Shown piece by piece: positions 34,528 to 44,000 of a stretch of 64,000 nucleotides of DNA; position 1 is the first letter of the stretch; each line of letters opens with the position of its first letter. The position numbers and the translations under genes are program-made. The DNA is from Teredinibacter haidensis (lineage in GTDB: Bacteria; Pseudomonadota; Gammaproteobacteria; Pseudomonadales; Cellvibrionaceae): positions 496,001 to 560,000 of the forward strand of contig NZ_CP060084.1 in the NCBI RefSeq assembly GCF_014211975.1, read 5' to 3'. Under the pieces are notes generated by a model that was given only the letters and a program-made list of their open reading frames with translations, was not told where the DNA came from and searched no databases.

Positions 34528-36255
34528 TTACATGCGTTCCATCGTTTCAATACCCAATAACTCCAGGCCTTTCTTCAGAGTTTCCGCAACGGCTTTACTC
34601 AGTTGTAAACGGCTGTTTCGGGTGTCGGGAGCTACATCGCTTTTGAGAATTGGGCAAGCTTCGTAGAAGGTCATAAACAGACTGGCCAAATCGTATAAGT
34701 AGGTACACAGAATATGGGGCATGGCTTCATTACCAACCTGTTCGAGTGCCTCGTCGAACTGCAGGGCTTTTAATGCCAGCGCTTTTTCTTGTGGCTCGCG
34801 TAGATCAAGTTCTGCCGTAAAGCTTTGCATGTCGATATTGGCTTTTCGGAAAACACTGAAGATGCGAGTGTAGGCATATTGCATATAGGGGCCGGTATTA
34901 CCTTCGAATGCGAGCATAGCCTCCCAGTTAAAGATGTAATCGTTGGTGCGGGTTTTGGATAGATCGGCATACTTCACTGCGCCAATGCCAACCTTGCGGG
35001 CAACGCCCCGAGCTTCGCCTTCGTCTAAATCCGGGTTTTTGTCGCGGACGACTTTGGCAGCACGCTCAATTGCTTCATCCAGCAGATCCGCCAGCTTAAC
35101 GGTGCCGCCGCTGCGGGTTTTAAATGGCTTGCCATCCGCGCCCATCATAGTGCCGAAAGGGTGGTGCTCCAGGCTTACCCACTCGTCCACGAAACCGGCT
35201 TTGCGGGCAACCGTAAACACCTGTTGCATATGCAGTGATTGGCGCGCATCGATAAAGTAAAGCACACGGTCGGCATTCAGCGTGCCGGTGCGGAAGCGCA
35301 ACGCGGCGAGGTCGGTACTGGCGTAAAGGAAACCACCGTCTTTCTTCTGTACAATCACAGGGCTTGGGTTGCCGTTTTTATCGGCCAGCTCCTGCAGAAA
35401 TACAACTTGAGCGCCAGCATCTTCCACTGCCAGGCCCTTCTTTTTTAACTCGGCAACGGTGGGTGCAAGGTCGTCGTTGTAGAAACTTTCACCGCGCACG
35501 GCATCGGCGTTCAGCGTCACGTTTAGTTTCCGGTAAATATCTTCGCTGTGATTGAGCGAAACGTCTTTAAACTGTGCCCACAGGTTCAGTACTTTGGTGT
35601 CGCCAGATTGTAATTTCACCACGTAATCGCGAGCGCGATCAGCAAAGTTCGGATCTTCGTCAAAGTGGGCCTTGGCTTGCTGATAAAAGCCTTCCAAGTC
35701 TTTTAGTGCCAGTGCGGCTTGTTCGCCTTCACCCAATTGATCTTCCAGCTCGGCGATCAGCATGCCGAATTGGGTTCCCCAGTCGCCCACATGATTTTGA
35801 CGGATAACTTTGTCACCTCGGAATGCGAGCACGCGGGCAATGGCATCACCAATAATGGTGGAGCGCAAATGGCCAACGTGCATCTCTTTTGCGAGGTTTG
35901 GGGAAGAGTAGTCGATGACGACTATTTGGCTGTGATCGTCTTCGTGGTCGCGCTCAGCGCTGTGGGCTAATTGTTGGGCGAGCCAACTTTCGCTTAAATG
36001 TATATTAATAAATCCTGGGCCTGCTATTTCCACTTTCTCCGCCACACCGGCAAGATCCAGGCTGTTAACGATGGATTGTGCGAGTTCGCGGGGATTGGTT
36101 TTCATCGCTTTGGCGGCGGACATGGCGCCATTCGCCTGGTAATCGCCAAAACCTGCCTTTTTACTGATGGCAAGGGCGGGGCTGTAATCGTTGGGAATAC
36201 CAACATCAGACATGGCATTACGGATACGATCGGCGAGAAAACTGCGAATATTCAT
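34528..36255 (-). CDS. argS: Arginyl-tRNA synthetase
   Basis: A 575-residue class I synthetase. It has an N-terminal Add-1 domain (about 1-90), the HIGH motif HVGH at 126-129 in the segment SSPNLAKEMHVGHLRSTIIGD, and the KMSK-equivalent region FKTRSGGTVKLADLLDEA as in the Escherichia coli enzyme. The C-terminal anticodon-binding domain ends LLELLGI-ETMERM. Divergent from the crotonase gene with a 121-nt gap. Confidence 0.97.
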   Translation of the reverse strand: MNIRSFLADRIRNAMSDVGIPNDYSPALAISKKAGFGDYQANGAMSAAKAMKTNPRELAQSIVNSLDLAGVAEKVEIAGPGFINIHLSESWLAQQLAHSAERDHEDDHSQIVVIDYSSPNLAKEMHVGHLRSTIIGDAIARVLAFRGDKVIRQNHVGDWGTQFGMLIAELEDQLGEGEQAALALKDLEGFYQQAKAHFDEDPNFADRARDYVVKLQSGDTKVLNLWAQFKDVSLNHSEDIYRKLNVTLNADAVRGESFYNDDLAPTVAELKKKGLAVEDAGAQVVFLQELADKNGNPSPVIVQKKDGGFLYASTDLAALRFRTGTLNADRVLYFIDARQSLHMQQVFTVARKAGFVDEWVSLEHHPFGTMMGADGKPFKTRSGGTVKLADLLDEAIERAAKVVRDKNPDLDEGEARGVARKVGIGAVKYADLSKTRTNDYIFNWEAMLAFEGNTGPYMQYAYTRIFSVFRKANIDMQSFTAELDLREPQEKALALKALQFDEALEQVGNEAMPHILCTYLYDLASLFMTFYEACPILKSDVAPDTRNSRLQLSKAVAETLKKGLELLGIETMERM

Positions 36256-36376
36256 GGCGATAAAATCTACAATTTGAGCGGAAGCGCGATTGTAACGGCA
36301 TCCCCGAAAGAAGCAAGTTTGCAGGTCAACAATGGGCTAGACTTCAGTCGACGGTATAACAATAAAGAGAAGGGAT

Positions 36377-37153
36377 ATGGTGAACGAAATTCTTACCCTG
36401 TGCGAGAATGGAGTGCTTGAGATAACATTCAATCGACCCGAGAAAAAGAACGCGCTCAACCAGCATATGTATCAGGCCCTAGCTGATGCATTCCAGCGGG
36501 CGGCGAATGACCCCTCAATTAGAGTCGTGTTAATTAAAGGCGCTGGCGCTGATTTTTGCAGCGGAAATGATCTTGCCGATTTCTCGTCCGTTATGGCCGA
36601 ACCTGAGAAACTCGCGCAACAAGATAGCCCCATCCCCGCATTTATGGCTGCTCTGGCGGAATTTCCCAAGCCCGTGGTTGCGGCGGTACACGGTGTTGCC
36701 GTGGGGATTGGTGTAACCCTCTTGCTGCATTGCGATTTAGTCTACGCCTCTGAATATACGGCTTTTTCGCTACCTTTTGTAAGCCTGGGCCTGCGGCCGG
36801 AGTACGCCAGCTCGTATTTGCTGCCTCGCTTGGCGGGCCATGCGCGCGCAGCTGAATGGCTGCTGCTGGGGGAGCCTTTCGGTGCAGATGACGCTCGTAT
36901 GGCAGGGATGATAAATAAAATTGTTGCCAATCCCGTTGAGGTGGCGCGCGAAGTTTGTGAGAAATTAAGCAAACAGCCCTCGGTGGCCGTTCAGCAAACA
37001 AAAACACTGTTAAAGCAGGCGGATACGCTAAATGTGCAGGTGAGTATGCAGAATGAGCTTAAGAGCTTTATCGAGGGCCTTAGCAGCGCCGAATTCCGCG
37101 AGGCAGTCACGGCTTTTTTCGAAAAGCGCCCGGCAGATTTTTCCAAATTATAA
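36377..37153 (+). CDS. Enoyl-CoA hydratase/isomerase family protein, probably a delta3-delta2-enoyl-CoA isomerase
   Basis: A 258-residue crotonase-fold enzyme. Oxyanion-hole segments GADFCSGNDLADF (57-69) and HGVAVGIGV (105-113) are present. The catalytic region reads LGLRPEYASSYLLPRLAG. E142 in PEYASSY matches the single glutamate of ECI2/PECI-type enoyl-CoA isomerases (PEGCSSY), while the second glutamate typical of hydratases is not evident. An isomerase shifting 3-enoyl-CoA to 2-enoyl-CoA is therefore inferred. The following gene, a 2,4-dienoyl-CoA reductase-like protein 12 nt away, supports a joint role in oxidising unsaturated fatty acids. The start is ATG 36377 with AAGGG upstream. Confidence 0.8.
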   Translation: MVNEILTLCENGVLEITFNRPEKKNALNQHMYQALADAFQRAANDPSIRVVLIKGAGADFCSGNDLADFSSVMAEPEKLAQQDSPIPAFMAALAEFPKPVVAAVHGVAVGIGVTLLLHCDLVYASEYTAFSLPFVSLGLRPEYASSYLLPRLAGHARAAEWLLLGEPFGADDARMAGMINKIVANPVEVAREVCEKLSKQPSVAVQQTKTLLKQADTLNVQVSMQNELKSFIEGLSSAEFREAVTAFFEKRPADFSKL

Positions 37154-37165
37154 AAGGTGGGCAGA

Positions 37166-37981
37166 ATGCAGTTGGATTTTCGAGATTGTACGGTTGTCGT
37201 CGTTGGTGGAACAAGCGGGATTAACCGTGGCATTGCCGAGTGCTTTGCCAAAGCTGGCGCAAGAGTGGCCGTCGCTAGCCGAAGTGAGGATAAAGTGGAA
37301 GATACCGTGGCGGCATTGGCTGTGTTAGGGGCCGAAGCCATGGGCTTTACCGCAGATGTCCGCGATCAGGAGGCCGTTAAAACCGGCTTTGCGGGTATTG
37401 AAAAAGCCTACGGCAAATTTGATGTGCTGGTCAGCGGGGCCGCGGGTAACTTTCCCGCGTTGGCTAATGGTATGTCGGCGAACGGTTTTAAATCGGTTGT
37501 GGATATCGACCTGCTGGGAACTTTTCATGTGCTCCAGGCCGCTTATCGTCATCTGAAAAAACCGGGTGCAAGCATTATCAATATTTCTGCTCCTCAGGCC
37601 TTTCTACCGATGGTCGCCCAAGCACATGTCTGCGCTGCGAAAGCGGGCGTGGATATGATCACCCGCACTCTGGCGATGGAGTGGGGACCAAAAGGCATTC
37701 GTGTAAACAGTGTTGTGCCCGGTCCTATAGAGGGTACAGAAGGCATGCAGCGGCTGGCACCAACACCGGAACTGCAGAAGCAGGCGACGCATACGGTTCC
37801 GCTTCGCCGATTGGGGCAGACCGATGATGTGGGAAACCTCTGCCTGTTTTTGGCGTCTGCAATGGCCAGCTATGTGAGCGGTACTGTGATTCCGGTGGAT
37901 GGTGGGTGGTCGTTGGCTGGTGCATCTGCATTCAGTGCAACATTGGGAGATTTTATGATGCAAACCGAAAAAGACGTTTAG
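37166..37981 (+). CDS. Short-chain dehydrogenase, 2,4-dienoyl-CoA reductase-like
   Basis: A 271-residue Rossmann protein. The start is ATG 37166; GTG 37157 is possible. Cofactor loop GGTSGINRGI lies at 14-23. SGAAGNFPAL (90-99) and EWGPKGIRVNSVVPGPIEGTEGMQRL (172-197) closely resemble the peroxisomal DECR2-type 2,4-dienoyl-CoA reductases. The usual YxxxK tyrosine position is V155 (HVCAAK159), and absence of this tyrosine is also characteristic of DECR2-like enzymes. S141 and K159 remain. It is cotranscribed with the isomerase-like gene, so together they would prepare polyunsaturated acyl-CoA for beta-oxidation. Confidence 0.83.
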   Translation: MQLDFRDCTVVVVGGTSGINRGIAECFAKAGARVAVASRSEDKVEDTVAALAVLGAEAMGFTADVRDQEAVKTGFAGIEKAYGKFDVLVSGAAGNFPALANGMSANGFKSVVDIDLLGTFHVLQAAYRHLKKPGASIINISAPQAFLPMVAQAHVCAAKAGVDMITRTLAMEWGPKGIRVNSVVPGPIEGTEGMQRLAPTPELQKQATHTVPLRRLGQTDDVGNLCLFLASAMASYVSGTVIPVDGGWSLAGASAFSATLGDFMMQTEKDV

Positions 37982-38065
37982 CGGCACCTGCATAGACCTG
38001 AACACACGGCCTTGCTATGATCGCTTCTTGCCTGTTGGGGGGCGTCATTACAGCAAGAGGGCAGT

Positions 38066-38932
38066 ATGTCAGCAAAAGTAGAACAGCTGATTTTAAAATT
38101 TAGTTGCAACGATCAGCCGGGAATAGTCGCATCCGTTGCCAGTCTTTTTTCTCTTCAGGGTTTTAACATTCGAGAATCGTCACAGTTTGAAGATGTGAGC
38201 GCTCGTCGCTTCTTTATGCGCACCTTACTGGAATCAGTTGAAGGTCCAAAAAGTTTTGCTGATGTGAATTCTGCTTTTCAGTCTATTGCTGACCGTTACC
38301 AGATGGATTGGACGCTTACCGATGGTAAAAAACGGACTAAAGTTTTAATTGCGGTTTCCCAGTGGGGCCATTGTCTAAATAATTTGTTGAATAGTTGGAA
38401 GCGTGGCACTTTGCCCGTAGATATTGTCGGCGTAGTCTCTAATCACGAAGATATGCGTGCGCTGACTGAATGGTACGAGGTTCCCTACCACTACCTTCCG
38501 GTTACCAAAGAGACCAAGCCCGAGCAGGAAAACCAAATACTGACGTTGATGGATGAGACCGGAGCTGAGTTGCTGGTACTTGCTCGCTATATGCAGATTC
38601 TCTCTAATACGCTGTGTGCCCAATTGGAAGGCCGGGCGATTAACATTCACCACTCCTTTCTGCCTGGTTTTAAGGGCGCAAAGCCTTACCATCAAGCCTA
38701 TGATCGCGGTGTAAAATTGATCGGTGCTACTGCCCACTATGTGACAGCAGAACTGGATGAAGGCCCGATTGTCGAGCAGGAAATCGAGCGGGTAACTCAC
38801 GCCAACTCTCCGGAAGAGCTGGTTGAAATCGGTCGTAATACCGAAGCTGTAGTCCTACAGCGCGCGGTGCGTTGGCATGCGGAAAATCGCGTGTTACTCA
38901 ATGGCCAGAAGACGGTAGTGTTTACGCGTTAA
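38066..38932 (+). CDS. purU: Formyltetrahydrofolate deformylase
   Basis: A 288-residue enzyme releasing formate from 10-formyl-tetrahydrofolate, balancing one-carbon pools and feeding PurT. An N-terminal ACT domain (about 7-85) begins LKFSCNDQPGIVASVASLFSLQGFNI. The C-terminal formyltransferase-like domain has the catalytic triad N193, H195 and D231 (INIHHSFLPGFKGAKPYHQAYDRG; ELDEGPIVEQ). Length is normal. The start is ATG 38066 behind AGAGG. Confidence 0.95.
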   Translation: MSAKVEQLILKFSCNDQPGIVASVASLFSLQGFNIRESSQFEDVSARRFFMRTLLESVEGPKSFADVNSAFQSIADRYQMDWTLTDGKKRTKVLIAVSQWGHCLNNLLNSWKRGTLPVDIVGVVSNHEDMRALTEWYEVPYHYLPVTKETKPEQENQILTLMDETGAELLVLARYMQILSNTLCAQLEGRAINIHHSFLPGFKGAKPYHQAYDRGVKLIGATAHYVTAELDEGPIVEQEIERVTHANSPEELVEIGRNTEAVVLQRAVRWHAENRVLLNGQKTVVFTR

Positions 38933-39043
38933 ACAAAGGGTTACCCGTTCCTTAAAAAGGGGGACTGGCGATACCAATAGATAACAACGCCTTACTATCG
39001 AGTAGAGAGGGATTTGAAAACAGAATAAAGGGATATTTCATCT

Positions 39044-39447
39044 ATGCCCAATGCCATTCTTCTTTTTGTAGTTATGTTCCTTTCCGTAAACCTTTTCGCT
39101 GCCAAAGAAGAGGCCCTCATTTAGACTGAACAATCGCACCGGGTACTGAACTCGCGTTTCCCAACGACGATGATATCAAACCGAGCAGAAGTGAATTCGA
39201 ACTTGTTAATTATGTGTTGATGAGCAGTGAGCCTGGTGAACGCTGGACGGTCATGACTATTCGCAACACATCCACTGAGTCTCGAATTTTAGAGAGCAGG
39301 CACCTTATGGCCGCCTTGTTTGCCGATGGTGGGCGACTAGCGCCACAGGCATTTTCACGAAGCTTAAATGGTGGCGAGACTATTTCTATCACGCTATCTT
39401 TCGGGTTTAGCCAATTTCCCATCTTGGGCGTATATACACGTGAGTAA
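39044..39447 (+). pseudogene. Frame-disrupted gene for a small exported protein
   Basis: ATG 39044, preceded by AAAGGG, encodes a clean signal peptide (MPNAILLFVVMFLSVNLFA) and then hits TAG at 39122. A different frame, open from 39130 to TAA 39447, continues with a compact, protein-like sequence (TIAPGTELAFPNDDDIKP ... FPILGVYTRE). That frame has TGA at 39127, so at least two lesions within about 8 nt separate the parts. Either the gene is decayed or the base sequence has errors there. The complete product would be a periplasmic protein of about 130 residues. I do not recognise the family. Confidence 0.5.
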
Positions 39448-39513
39448 GGCGTAGCCCGTTCAAGTGCCACTTATTTAGACGTGCTTTTATATTGCTTGGC
39501 AGATTACTCTTTG

Positions 39514-40746
39514 CTAGTTGGGGGCAACCGATGGGCTGCTTTCTTCCAGTAATTTGGCAATGTCCGATTGAGCGGTCTCCTTCGCATATTCCGCCGGAGA
39601 CATATCATCTATCGTAAAATCGGTGCTTACACCAGCGCCGAGAAGGTAGTTTACGAATGTATACCCCGTGCCGGACTCTATTGCCGCCTTAAGGAGGTTA
39701 TCACCGTGCTCCGAAAGCGTGTGAATATCAAAGCCCCTGGCAACTATTAAATCCATTATTTCCGCAGGTGGTCCAGCGTTGGATACTGCCCACCAAATAT
39801 TGTTGTGGTCATCCAGCGAATCAACGGATTGTAAAATCAGATTTGTCGACTGCATATCTCCGAATTGCAGTGCTTGCTCTAGAGCTGTTTCACCTTCGCC
39901 GTTTTGCTGCGCAGGATTAGCGCCTTGCTGGAGTAATGCTTCAACAAGCTCATAGTCTTCTATCCCGACGGCGTAGTGCAGGGGGGAATCACCATATTCA
40001 TTTCTTACATTGATATTTGCTCCCTTACTGACGAGCTCTTCAATATTTCCAGCTGTCAAGGTATCGTGATCGAGGTTGTCCAAAATAGCCTGTGCGCCGT
40101 AAACTAGTGGTAGTTTGAAGGAAAACACCATAATCATCAGTGTTGCAACAGCGTAGGAAAAACCGGTGTTTATTGCTCCCCTGCCTTTCTTTACATACTG
40201 ATCTTTTGGGCTCCAGCGTGTTATTTTTGGCGGTGTTTTGACGCGTGTTATCAGAATATAAATACTGGCTAGCGCCCACAGCCCACCCACAATCAGGGTA
40301 ACCCAGCGCCATTTGTTGATGTAAAACCAGGAGATAAACAAAGCGAAAAACAGGCTGAACAGGGATGGCAGTATTGCGGTAAACCAACGTTGCTGGTGTT
40401 CGGTTTTTTTTAGGTTTTCCGGCGCAATTTTATTAAAAATGGAAGTAAATTCTTGCTTTTGTTCTGTCGATTGGAAATTTAAAGGCAGGTTTTCTTTTTT
40501 CTTCAGGACTCTGTAGCACAGGTCGATATTCGTATCGGTGTTGCGACTGGTGACTGATCGCAACTGCGTGGATTTGACAATGTGAATATCGTCTTTGGCA
40601 TATATCGAGATAGGGTGAACGTTAGCGGCGAGCTTTTCTCTTATGGCGTCACATGCATATTCATTACAGGATGCGACCAGAACACCATTTTTGGTCAGAA
40701 TAACAACGTTATCGGAATTTGAGTTTGTATTAATCCAAAACTTCAT
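39514..40746 (-). CDS. Membrane protein with C-terminal ankyrin repeats
   Basis: A 410-residue protein. Start ATG 40746 is favoured by GGAGGAG just upstream; an ATG nine codons earlier is possible. Residues 1-110 form a soluble domain of unknown family that resembles small PH-like or YcxB-like folds only loosely. Three membrane segments are predicted at about 121-143, 148-167 and 196-218. Residues 225-400 contain ankyrin repeats (GDSPLHYAVGIEDYELVEALLQQGANP is the clearest, followed by three more degenerate units). Ankyrin arrays bind proteins; the partner is unknown. It is not part of an obvious operon. Confidence 0.75.
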   Translation of the reverse strand: MKFWINTNSNSDNVVILTKNGVLVASCNEYACDAIREKLAANVHPISIYAKDDIHIVKSTQLRSVTSRNTDTNIDLCYRVLKKKENLPLNFQSTEQKQEFTSIFNKIAPENLKKTEHQQRWFTAILPSLFSLFFALFISWFYINKWRWVTLIVGGLWALASIYILITRVKTPPKITRWSPKDQYVKKGRGAINTGFSYAVATLMIMVFSFKLPLVYGAQAILDNLDHDTLTAGNIEELVSKGANINVRNEYGDSPLHYAVGIEDYELVEALLQQGANPAQQNGEGETALEQALQFGDMQSTNLILQSVDSLDDHNNIWWAVSNAGPPAEIMDLIVARGFDIHTLSEHGDNLLKAAIESGTGYTFVNYLLGAGVSTDFTIDDMSPAEYAKETAQSDIAKLLEESSPSVAPN

Positions 40747-41089
40747 AGACTCCTCCATTAAACTATTAGTCATTATTTCTATTAGTTATACGAGTAGTGC
40801 TAGTTTCAGTGCTTTACGTGCTCTGGTGAGCGGGGTGATCTGAGCAGGGTAGCAGTGAAGGAACGTTTTCTTTTGTATGCAGATCAAATTTGTTGTTTAT
40901 TTCATAACCAGCGTAACAGTGCAGGCGACAGAACATTGTGGAATATGCTCTGGGATCTCAGAGCAACAGAGTGGCCATTTTTCGATGCTTTTATTGGTAG
41001 GAAAGTGAGTGGGTTAGTTTTGAACTTTGTTCGGGAGCCCCGCGACTCGACCCTGCAGGTGCGAGTCGCGGGGCTCCCGGAGCGCTAGC
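40747..41089. other. Intergenic region with a strong palindrome
   Basis: 343 bp between ydiJ (ending) and the ankyrin gene (starting), both on the minus strand. It holds the 18-bp palindrome at 41032-41079 and the ankyrin gene promoter area. An open frame on the plus strand (40855-41088) ends inside the palindrome and has no family resemblance. Confidence 0.5.
41032..41079 (-). terminator. Perfect 18-bp palindrome downstream of ydiJ
   Basis: CGGGAGCCCCGCGACTCG (41032-41049) and its exact complement at 41062-41079 enclose a 12-nt loop. The hairpin starts 11 nt after the ydiJ stop codon on the minus strand. It is very stable but is followed by mixed sequence, not a T-run, so it may act as a 3' protective stem or a Rho-assisted terminator. 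Confidence 0.6.
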
Positions 41090-44000
41090 TTACTTATGTT
41101 CCAGCGAGGCGAGCAGTGCCTGAAATGGATGTTGAATAATTTTCCCTGCTTCGCGTTTCACTTGGCTGCGGCAGGAATAGCCTGTCGCCAGTAGCTGTTC
41201 GGTAGCGATTTCATCCACTGGCTTTTTCCAGCTTAGCGCGTAAATTTTCTTCGAGGTTTCGACATTGCGCGCTTCATGGCCGTAAGTGCCGGACATACCG
41301 CAACAACCCAAGGATAATATATCCAGTTCGTGCCCCAGCGCGGAAAATATTTGTTTCCACTGGTCGCGTTCTTTGGTGGCGTGAGACTGCTCTATACAAT
41401 GGGGCATTAAGGTGAACTGCAGTTTGTCTTCAGGGGCATGCTTTTTCAAATGTTCGATATTTTTCATCAACCATTCCTGTAGCAATAAAACATTGGGGGC
41501 TGCGTTTTCCTGGGTTTCATCTTCCAAAAACTTTTTATACTCGGCGCGGTAGGTAAAGGTCATCGATGGATCAACACCTACGAGGGAAACACCCTGCTCG
41601 CTAAATTTGTTGAGCATATTGGCATTGCGCCGTGCAACTTTGGTAAACCAGTTTAAAAAGCCGTGTACGTGTAAGGGTTTGCCATTGGCTCTATAAGGGG
41701 CCAGGTAAGGGGTAAAGCCCAGCGCGCGCAGAAAATCGAAAATATCGACAATTAGTTGGGTTTCGAAATAGCGGGTAAATGCGTCCTGTACTATCAGGAC
41801 AGTGTTTTGTTTTTCTTCATCGCTCATACGCTTGATTGCGTGCAGGTTGGCTGTCTCGATTTGGTGCTTGCGTAAAGATACTCGGGAAAGCAGAGGCCCA
41901 TTCACAAAGCCGACCCATTTATTTAGTATCCACTTTATGGGAGCTGCACCCATAACGCCGTTGTATATAACCGGTACTTTTGCACAGATAGGTAGAACAA
42001 ATTCAAGCGTTCCCACTAGGTAATCTTTTAGTGGACGTAAATAACGGGTGTGGTATAGCGCGATAAAGCGGCTTCGAAATTCCGGCACGTCTACCTTAAT
42101 GGGACACTGACTTGCGCAGGCTTTACAAGAGAGGCAGCCCGCCATTGCCTCGTAAACATTGTGCGAGTAGTCGTCACTGTTTTTACCGAAAATGGCATTG
42201 AGTAATTTTAGGGGAAAGCGAATAAGGCTGGAAATCCCGCTGGCGTTTTTTAATTGTTGCTGTGGGTGAACTTTCTGGTCCGATAATAATTTCAGCCAGG
42301 TTCGAATTAATGTAGCGCGGCCTTTTGGCGACTGAATCCGATCGCGGGTTCCTTTCCACGATGGGCACATGGCATCGTTGGGATTCCAGTTATAGCAGGC
42401 TCCATTACCATTGCAGTATACCGCTTCGTTAAAGCTCTTCCATGCGTCTGGTAGTATTTCTCGGTCGTACTGACCCCGTGTAGGCACTTCATTAATTTTC
42501 AACAGTTCAATATCGGCTGAGGGGGTGGCTATTTTTCCTGGGTTTAATTGGTTGTGCGGGTCGAAGGCAGCTTTAATTCGCTGCAGTTGCGGATAGAGTT
42601 GGCCGAAGAACTTGGGTGCATATTCCGAGCGCACGCCCTTGCCGTGTTCGCCCCAGAGCACGCCGTTGTATTGATGGCACAGGTCGGCAACCCTGTCGGA
42701 AATCTCCCAGGCTATTTCTTCCTGTTGTGGATCTTTCATATCCAGCGAGGGGCGCACATGTAGAACGCCCGCATCTACATGGCCAAACATGCCGTATTCC
42801 AGTTGGTAGCCATCAAGAATTTCGCGGAATTCCAGAATAAAGTCGGCAAGGTTTTCGGGCGGTACCGCAGTGTCTTCCACAAAGGGCACGGGGCGAGCTT
42901 CACCCGCTGCGTTGCCGAGCAAGCCAACAGCTCGCTTGCGCATGGCCCAAATACGTTTAACGGCATCGTTGCCCATGGCGATTGAGTAGCCCAATCGACC
43001 ACTGGTGGTATAGCTACTGGCTTCGAAATCGGGTGTATCGCTGGCGTGACCGACCGATTGCTTGAGTCGCTTGGATAGGCGCTCTATACCGTCTTGAAGT
43101 TCCTGTTCTGTGTCGCCGGTAAATTCCACCAGATTAATGCCTTTCACGTCCTGATTGTGGTGGTCGCCAAGGGCATTGTTATTGGATTCATTGAAAAACT
43201 CTTCTACCTGGTGCCAGATAAAATCGTTCATCGCCAGGGTGAGCACTTTGGAATCGATGGTCTCGATAGACGTGGGATTTGCTCGCATCAGCTCGGTTGC
43301 ATCCCGCAGGGAGCTGTTAAAGTCTGAATACTTTACGACGACCAGTGCCGAACATTTGGGAATGCTTAGCAGGTTAAGTTTAGCTTCGGCAATAAATCCT
43401 AGGGTGCCTTCGCTGCCACAGAGGATATTGTTCAGGTTGAGTTGCCCCTGTTCATCACGAATATGGGCCAGGTCGTAGCCCGTCATGCAGCGGTTCAGCG
43501 GGGGGAAAACGTCGTCAATAAGCGCAGCATGCTCCCGATGAATGCTCTCGGCCAGTGTGTGAATATCCGAACAGGGGCCGTCGCCCTCCAGCAGGGCAGA
43601 GGCTTCCTCTTCTTTTAGTGCGCGCGTTTGCAGTGTTGCACCACTGGCGAGGACAGTGGTGAGTTCAAGTACATGGTCGCGGGTCTTTCCGTACACGCAG
43701 GAGCCTTGGCCTGATGCGTCAGTATTGACCATTCCGCCGATGGTCGCGCGGTTGCTGGTCGACAGGTCAGGCGCAAAAAACAAGCCGTAAGGTTTGAGGG
43801 CCGCGTTGAGCTGGTCCTTGACTACACCGGTTTCCACGCGCACCCACTTTTCTTCCGCGTTAATCTCTAGTACGTGGTTCATATGTCGTGAGAGGTCCAC
43901 CACAACCCCATCGGTTAAGGATTGGCCATTGGTGCCTGTGCCGCCTCCGCGGGCAGTCAGTACAATAGTCTGGAAGCGCGTCTCGGATACCAGCTTAGCG

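Noticed and set aside
39214..39447. Independent 77-codon gene
   Set aside because: The same frame is open and protein-like upstream to 39130, and a signal peptide with a good ribosome site lies in another frame just before it, so a disrupted single gene explains it better.
40855..41088. 77-codon open frame on the plus strand
   Set aside because: It runs into the 18-bp palindrome at its end and shows no domain or family resemblance.
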